A stretch of 27,457 nt of DNA from Methanosphaera sp. (GTDB lineage Archaea > Methanobacteriota > Methanobacteria > Methanobacteriales > Methanobacteriaceae), in contig DUHK01000176.1 in the NCBI GenBank assembly GCA_013330915.1, positions 16,634-44,090 of the forward strand, written 5' to 3'. A program made the translations under genes and the position numbers. Below, in pieces: positions 23,697 through 27,457 of this stretch; the first letter of the stretch is position 1, and each line of letters begins with the position of its first letter. The notes under the pieces are model-generated. The model saw nothing but the letters and a program-made list of their open reading frames with translations, searched no databases and was not told where the DNA came from.

Positions 23697-24890
23697 ATGA
23701 GTAACGTTAAAGAAGTTGATGTGTTAGTTATAGGTGCGGGTCCTGCAGGTTCTATGGCAGCAAGAGAAGCCAGTAAAAATGGGGCTAAAACTTTAATAAT
23801 TGATAAAAAATCCGAAATCGGAACTCCAAAACGATGTGGGGAAGGAATTATGGACGGAGTTCTCGAAAAAGTAGGCATTGAAGCTGATGAAAGATGGATT
23901 GCTCGCCACATAGATGGTGCAAGACTTGTTGCACCAGACAACACAAGTGCATGGTTTACTTCAGAAACCTTGGAAAAACCTGCTACAGGAATTATACTTG
24001 AACGTAAAGTATTTGATAAACATGTTACAATGGATGCTATACGTAGTGGTGCCGAAGTAATGATTAAAACGGAAGCTACAAACATAACAAGAGAAAATGA
24101 TTACTTATTAATAGACATCACCAGTTTCAATAATCAATACGATCAAATTAAGGCAAAAATAGTTATTGGTGCCGATGGTCCGGAAGGTCGTGTAGCTTCC
24201 TGGATAGGACTTAACACGAAAGTTCCACTTAGTGAAATGGAATCAGGAGCCCAATATGAAATGACAAACCTAAACATGGAAAAAAATGATACCATCGAAT
24301 TCTACTTTGGAAGTGTGGCTCCAGGAGGTTATGCATGGATTTTCCCGAAAGGGTATGATAGTGCCAATGTAGGTATTGATGTTTCAGGAATCAAAGGGGA
24401 AAAAACAGCTCTTGAATATCTTGATGATTTTGTAGCAAACAATGAAGAAACTAAAAATGGACAGATAGTTGAAGTCAATGTGGGCGGAAATCCATTATGC
24501 GGAATCTTTGATAAAATCATTGCCGATAATTTCATGCTTGTAGGTGATGCTGCAGGTTGTGTAAGTCCAATCACAGGTGGTGGAATTGACACCGGCCTTG
24601 AAAGCGGTATGATTGCAGGCCAAATTGCAGCAAAGGCTGTGAAGGAAAACAACGTTTCTGAAGAGAATTTACAGGAATACGCTGATTATATCAATGAACA
24701 CATCGGAAAGAAATTTAAGAAATTAATCACAGTCAGAGATTTCATATACAACCTCGAAGATGAAGACATGAATGAATACATAGGTGCAATTGCTAATGCA
24801 AACATTTCCAAACTTTCTACAAAAGCATTACTTAAAGCTATGATCAAGGTTTCACCTAGAAAATTATTAAAATTACGTAAGTTACTATAA
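23697..24890 (+). CDS. digeranylgeranylglycerophospholipid reductase (geranylgeranyl reductase family)
   Basis: The enzyme saturates the isoprenoid chains of archaeal membrane lipids with FAD and a low-potential donor. The 397-residue protein has the N-terminal dinucleotide-binding motif VIGAGPAGSMAAREA (about 11-25), KRCGEGIMDGVL, ILERKVFDKH, GADGPEGRVASW, YAWIFPKGYDSANVGI, and the flavin motif GDAAGCVSPITGGGI with DTGLESG. Length and motifs fit the archaeal GGR family. A TATA-like TATATTATAAAT (around 23637-23648) and a GGGGA ribosome-binding site support the start at 23697. It is transcribed alone and faces the Cdc6-like gene. Methanogens usually carry several paralogues; this copy's exact substrate is inferred. 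Confidence 0.92.
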   Translation: MSNVKEVDVLVIGAGPAGSMAAREASKNGAKTLIIDKKSEIGTPKRCGEGIMDGVLEKVGIEADERWIARHIDGARLVAPDNTSAWFTSETLEKPATGIILERKVFDKHVTMDAIRSGAEVMIKTEATNITRENDYLLIDITSFNNQYDQIKAKIVIGADGPEGRVASWIGLNTKVPLSEMESGAQYEMTNLNMEKNDTIEFYFGSVAPGGYAWIFPKGYDSANVGIDVSGIKGEKTALEYLDDFVANNEETKNGQIVEVNVGGNPLCGIFDKIIADNFMLVGDAAGCVSPITGGGIDTGLESGMIAGQIAAKAVKENNVSEENLQEYADYINEHIGKKFKKLITVRDFIYNLEDEDMNEYIGAIANANISKLSTKALLKAMIKVSPRKLLKLRKLL

Positions 24891-24940
24891 ACTTATTTAA
24901 TTCCTCTTTTTGTAATAATTATCCCTTATAAATCCTTGAC

Positions 24941-25762
24941 TTAAACAGGCATATATCTTATCAAATCCCAATCTTCTATTTTATCCCTATTTTCAGATTC
25001 CACCTTTTGACCCAATAGATTTAATGTTCTTAATCCCCATCTCAAATCAGTATAATTTACGGCATACTCACTTATTTTCATGATTTGATTGTCCTGTATG
25101 ACACCTTTTTTAAATCCAAAATCACAACGGTATTTTAATATTGAATACATTTCATCCACAGTATAATCCTTAAACTCTATTTCATTACATTGTAATACAC
25201 TTTGAGCATTCTTTTCCAATGAATATTTGAAGGAGATGTTATTTACAATAAGTATTATTGCCATGTTAGAATGATAAAACTCATTAGCCCTTAACAGCTC
25301 GTTAATCAATTTATTTGAATCACGTTTTGGAAGGTAATTAAGATCATCCATCACCAATATAAATGATTCTTCCTCTAATTTTTCCATTATTTCCTCTTGA
25401 ATAATTTCAGTACCTATGTTGTTCTGAGGAACATAACCAAATAACATCTTGAACATTTGAAAATAACATTTCCTTGCAGTGTTTTGAATATTACAATTAA
25501 TATAACATGTTTTTATATTTGTAAACTGTTCAATTTCCATCAATGCATGTTTAATAACTGTTGTTTTTCCAGAACTTGAATTTCCCATTATTATCGTGTT
25601 TAAAACTTTATTATTTGTTAACAAAGGTTTTATATTTACTAAAATACTCCGTAATTCTTTATCTCTGCATTGTATTATCTCTGGAAAGTAATCTATATTG
25701 AATATTTCTTGATTTTGGAATATTGAATTATCATTATTTAGTATTTCTTCAAATATACTCAT
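24941..25762 (-). CDS. short divergent Orc1/Cdc6-like AAA+ ATPase
   Basis: The 273-residue protein starts MSIFEEI and continues like archaeal Cdc6 (FNIDYFPEIIQCRDKELRSI). The Walker A loop GNSSSGKTT is intact (residues 60-68), Walker B reads FILVMDDLN with Asp for the catalytic Glu, and the sensor-2 helix DLRWGLRTLNLLG is present. The box VII region that carries Arg in Cdc6-1 reads NAQSVLQC. The protein ends after the lid and lacks the winged-helix DNA-binding domain that Orc1/Cdc6 proteins of about 380-400 residues have. In-frame starts exist at 25771 (GTG) and 25768; I use 25762 because homologues start with MxIFxEI. Either a paralogue with a non-initiator role or a decaying copy. Confidence 0.8.
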   Translation of the reverse strand: MSIFEEILNNDNSIFQNQEIFNIDYFPEIIQCRDKELRSILVNIKPLLTNNKVLNTIIMGNSSSGKTTVIKHALMEIEQFTNIKTCYINCNIQNTARKCYFQMFKMLFGYVPQNNIGTEIIQEEIMEKLEEESFILVMDDLNYLPKRDSNKLINELLRANEFYHSNMAIILIVNNISFKYSLEKNAQSVLQCNEIEFKDYTVDEMYSILKYRCDFGFKKGVIQDNQIMKISEYAVNYTDLRWGLRTLNLLGQKVESENRDKIEDWDLIRYMPV

Positions 25763-25898
25763 ATCCATCACTACTTTCTTCCATCATTCCAGCCAAATAA
25801 GTTAATCTTGCATATTGATTATTAGTAAAATATCTTATTTAAAAGAAACCGGGTCCTGATAACTACTGAAGTATTTCGTTATACACAAAAATAATAGA

Positions 25899-25915
25899 CC
25901 CCCCCCCTCTCCCCC
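25899..25915. repeat. C9-TCT-C5 tract
   Basis: Nine C, then TCT, then five C, striking in AT-rich DNA. It lies between the divergent Cdc6-like and Lys-rich protein genes, roughly 40 nt upstream of a TATA-like TTTATAAA near 25955-25962. GA-rich sequence follows with CAGAGAGT repeated (25915-25922, 25937-25944). The rest of 25763-26062 is AT-rich promoter DNA. Confidence 0.7.
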
Positions 25916-26062
25916 AGAGAGTGAGAGAATGAGTGTCAGAGAGTCTTCAAATCATTTATAAAGAACAATCATTAAATAATAACACATATCAACATACGAT
26001 TTCCAATATTAATTAGAAAAACATAGTATTAAAAGAAAAAAATGGGAAAGGAGGACAATAAA

Positions 26063-26461
26063 ATGAAAAAAAATATGAAAAAATTTGAAAAAAAAACTTT
26101 GAAAGTTAATGAGACAAATGACATCGATTCAATAATTGAAATATTTCAAAGGTTTGGAAACGAATACGAAGTAAAAATTACAAAGCTAGATGATAACATA
26201 CAGTATCAAACAAAGAATACCAAGATAACGCAAAGCCATACAAGCACAATATCACAAACAGATACAGATAAAATGATTAATAAACTGAAAAAACAGCAGG
26301 GAAAAATTACATTAATCATAATAGAAGACACGAAACGAAATAACCACACCGAAGTGAAGAAAAAAATAAACATCTTAAACAATTTAGAAAATGTGACGGC
26401 AAAAATAATCAAAAAGAAAGATACGTTTAATGTACTGGATAAGCTAATAAAAGAGGCATAA
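26063..26461 (+). CDS. Lys-rich hypothetical protein
   Basis: The 132-residue protein is not recognised. It begins with a Lys-rich segment (MKKNMKKFEKKTLKVNE), continues with a predicted alpha/beta region, IDSIIEIFQRFGNEYEVKIT, a Ser/Thr/Gln-rich stretch of about 20 residues, and ends with GKITLIIIEDTKRNN and NNLENVTAKIIKKKDTFNV, which could be strands and helices. No cysteines or membrane segments. A longer frame starts at ATG 26042, but AAGGAGG at 26048-26054 sits 8 nt before ATG 26063 and lies downstream of 26042, so the later start is used. It overlaps nothing; the next gene begins one base after its stop, so they form one unit. A nucleic-acid role is possible only from charge. Confidence 0.7.
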   Translation: MKKNMKKFEKKTLKVNETNDIDSIIEIFQRFGNEYEVKITKLDDNIQYQTKNTKITQSHTSTISQTDTDKMINKLKKQQGKITLIIIEDTKRNNHTEVKKKINILNNLENVTAKIIKKKDTFNVLDKLIKEA

Positions 26462-26462
26462 T

Positions 26463-27457
26463 ATGAATTACGAAAACATATTCTTAAAAAATGGAAGATA
26501 TGTTATTAAAAAGAAGATTTACTGCAAAGAAATTACATATGGAACATTCAATAATTTAACGAAAGCCATTGAACAAAGAGACATCCTCATAAAAAACAGA
26601 TGGCATAAAAATGCAACGACAAAATATCCTAAAAAACAACATTTCCCCAAATATGAGGTAAAAAAAACAGAGGATGGATATTTAATATTGAACAAGAAAA
26701 TAGGAAGAGCTTTTGGAACATATAAAAACTATGAATATGCCCGGCTAATAAAAAGGATATTGCCATTTTATGGAAATAAAGTCAATATAGAAAAAATAGA
26801 ACAAATTGCTCATAAAGAATTTTACAAACATATCTCATACAACAAAAGAATCTCCAAATATCATGTTATTTACAAGGGTTTTGTCCGAAGCACACACGAT
26901 AGGTTAGATGATGCTCTTTATGAAAGAGATTTAATTAAAAAATCAGATAATGAGGAAGTAAGCTATGAAGATCCAACCATAGTTCATGATTATAAAAGTG
27001 AGAAATTGCCTTCATTTGAATATGAATATGAGAACATAACTTACGGAAAGAAAATGAAGAACAGATACATACTAGAAAAACAGATACGTAATCAGAAAAT
27101 AATAATCGGTTCCTACCCAACATATGATTTAGCCCGCTTAATAAAAAGACATTTAGATAATAAAAAATGGAATTATTCCGAAGTTTATCACATAATAAAA
27201 AGCACAATAACCATTCATAAAAGAGACAAACACATACGCGAGCATGATGGGTATTTTTATATAGAAGTCTTAAAAGATGATGAAAAAATTATCTATGCCA
27301 AATATAAGGATATTGATTTAGCCCGTTATGTGAAAAATAATCTGGTCAGGACCAATTGGCGTAAGAAGTTCATAAAAAAATTTGAGAAAAAATATTTTTT
27401 AAATAAAATTGAAACCGAATATTACTATGATTCAACGGATTTTTTCATGGAAATATC
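26463..27457 (+). CDS. tandem-repeat protein resembling AP2-like DNA-binding repeats (partial)
   Basis: The frame starts at ATG 26463 after AGAGG and is open to the window end, giving 331 residues so far. It contains at least five degenerate repeats at about residues 12-47, 72-103, 132-161, 201-236 and 263-299. Each has a strand-rich start ending in Y-G-x-F/Y or similar, a short loop, and a helix, for example YGTFNNLTKAIEQRDILIKN and FGTYKNYEYARLIKR. Two helix types appear: xAIxxRDxLI (1 and 3) and YxLARLIKRxL (2, 4, 5). The three-strand-plus-helix outline resembles AP2-like domains in phage and archaeal DNA-binding proteins; this is inferred from the pattern. It follows the Lys-rich gene by one base. 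Function unknown. Confidence 0.75.
   Translation, partial: MNYENIFLKNGRYVIKKKIYCKEITYGTFNNLTKAIEQRDILIKNRWHKNATTKYPKKQHFPKYEVKKTEDGYLILNKKIGRAFGTYKNYEYARLIKRILPFYGNKVNIEKIEQIAHKEFYKHISYNKRISKYHVIYKGFVRSTHDRLDDALYERDLIKKSDNEEVSYEDPTIVHDYKSEKLPSFEYEYENITYGKKMKNRYILEKQIRNQKIIIGSYPTYDLARLIKRHLDNKKWNYSEVYHIIKSTITIHKRDKHIREHDGYFYIEVLKDDEKIIYAKYKDIDLARYVKNNLVRTNWRKKFIKKFEKKYFLNKIETEYYYDSTDFFMEI

Noticed and set aside
25763..26041. replication origin beside the Cdc6-like gene
   Set aside because: A G-string exists, but no repeated ORB or mini-ORB sequence is visible and the ATPase lacks its DNA-binding domain.
1..27457. tRNA, rRNA or CRISPR arrays
   Set aside because: No T-arm-like GTTCGAATC sequence, no conserved rRNA block and no regularly spaced repeats were seen.

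Overview
The window comes from a very AT-rich methanogenic archaeon of the order Methanobacteriales. The complete F420-reducing hydrogenase operon (frhA-D-G-B), ether-lipid enzymes (GGGP synthase, geranylgeranyl reductase), archaeal ribosomal proteins S3Ae and L40e, archaeal ApgM and a GlmM/GlmU pair (UDP-GlcNAc, a pseudomurein precursor) point there. The base composition and gene style fit Methanosphaera best, but the genus is an inference.

Layout. 1-509: start of a zinc-ribbon protein (-), cut by the window edge. 765-3140: tldE/pmbA and hypD (-). A divergent promoter region with a perfect 7-1-7 palindrome (3227-3241) separates hypD from a Mur-ligase-family gene (+), a candidate for coenzyme F430 synthase. 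4735-6665: a secreted glycosylation-sequon-rich surface protein and a MobA-like nucleotidyltransferase. 6697-8418: GGGP synthase, L40e and Tsr3 (-). 8640-11401: a DUF116 protein, a flavodoxin-fold oxidoreductase (-), a NifX/NafY-like protein and an unrecognised protein that may be a degenerate archaeo-eukaryotic primase fold. 11829-17354: S3Ae, DUF92 membrane protein, ApgM, GlmM, GlmU. 17772-21259: frhADGB. 21413-24890: membrane metallophosphoesterase, DUF45 metallopeptidase (-), geranylgeranyl reductase. 24941-27457: an accessory-looking end with a short divergent Orc1/Cdc6-like ATPase (-), a C-tract and two genes for a Lys-rich protein and a repeat protein.

Functional links. HypD supplies the Fe(CN)2CO centre for the FrhA NiFe site, FrhD trims FrhA, FrhG/FrhB carry electrons to F420, and a neighbouring Mur-type ligase may build the nickel cofactor F430, so nickel/iron enzymes dominate. 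GlmM and GlmU act in succession; GGGP synthase and the reductase act at early and late steps of ether-lipid synthesis.

The most unusual stretch is 22578-22950, between two convergent genes. It has an archaeal core promoter bracketed by two DtxR-type palindromes, followed by about 325 nt with no ATG on the + strand but several anti-Shine-Dalgarno motifs and a hairpin. One segment is complementary over 17 nt (one G-U pair) to the frhA ribosome-binding site, and another over 11 nt to that of hypD. I propose a metal-responsive small RNA; this is inference from sequence only.
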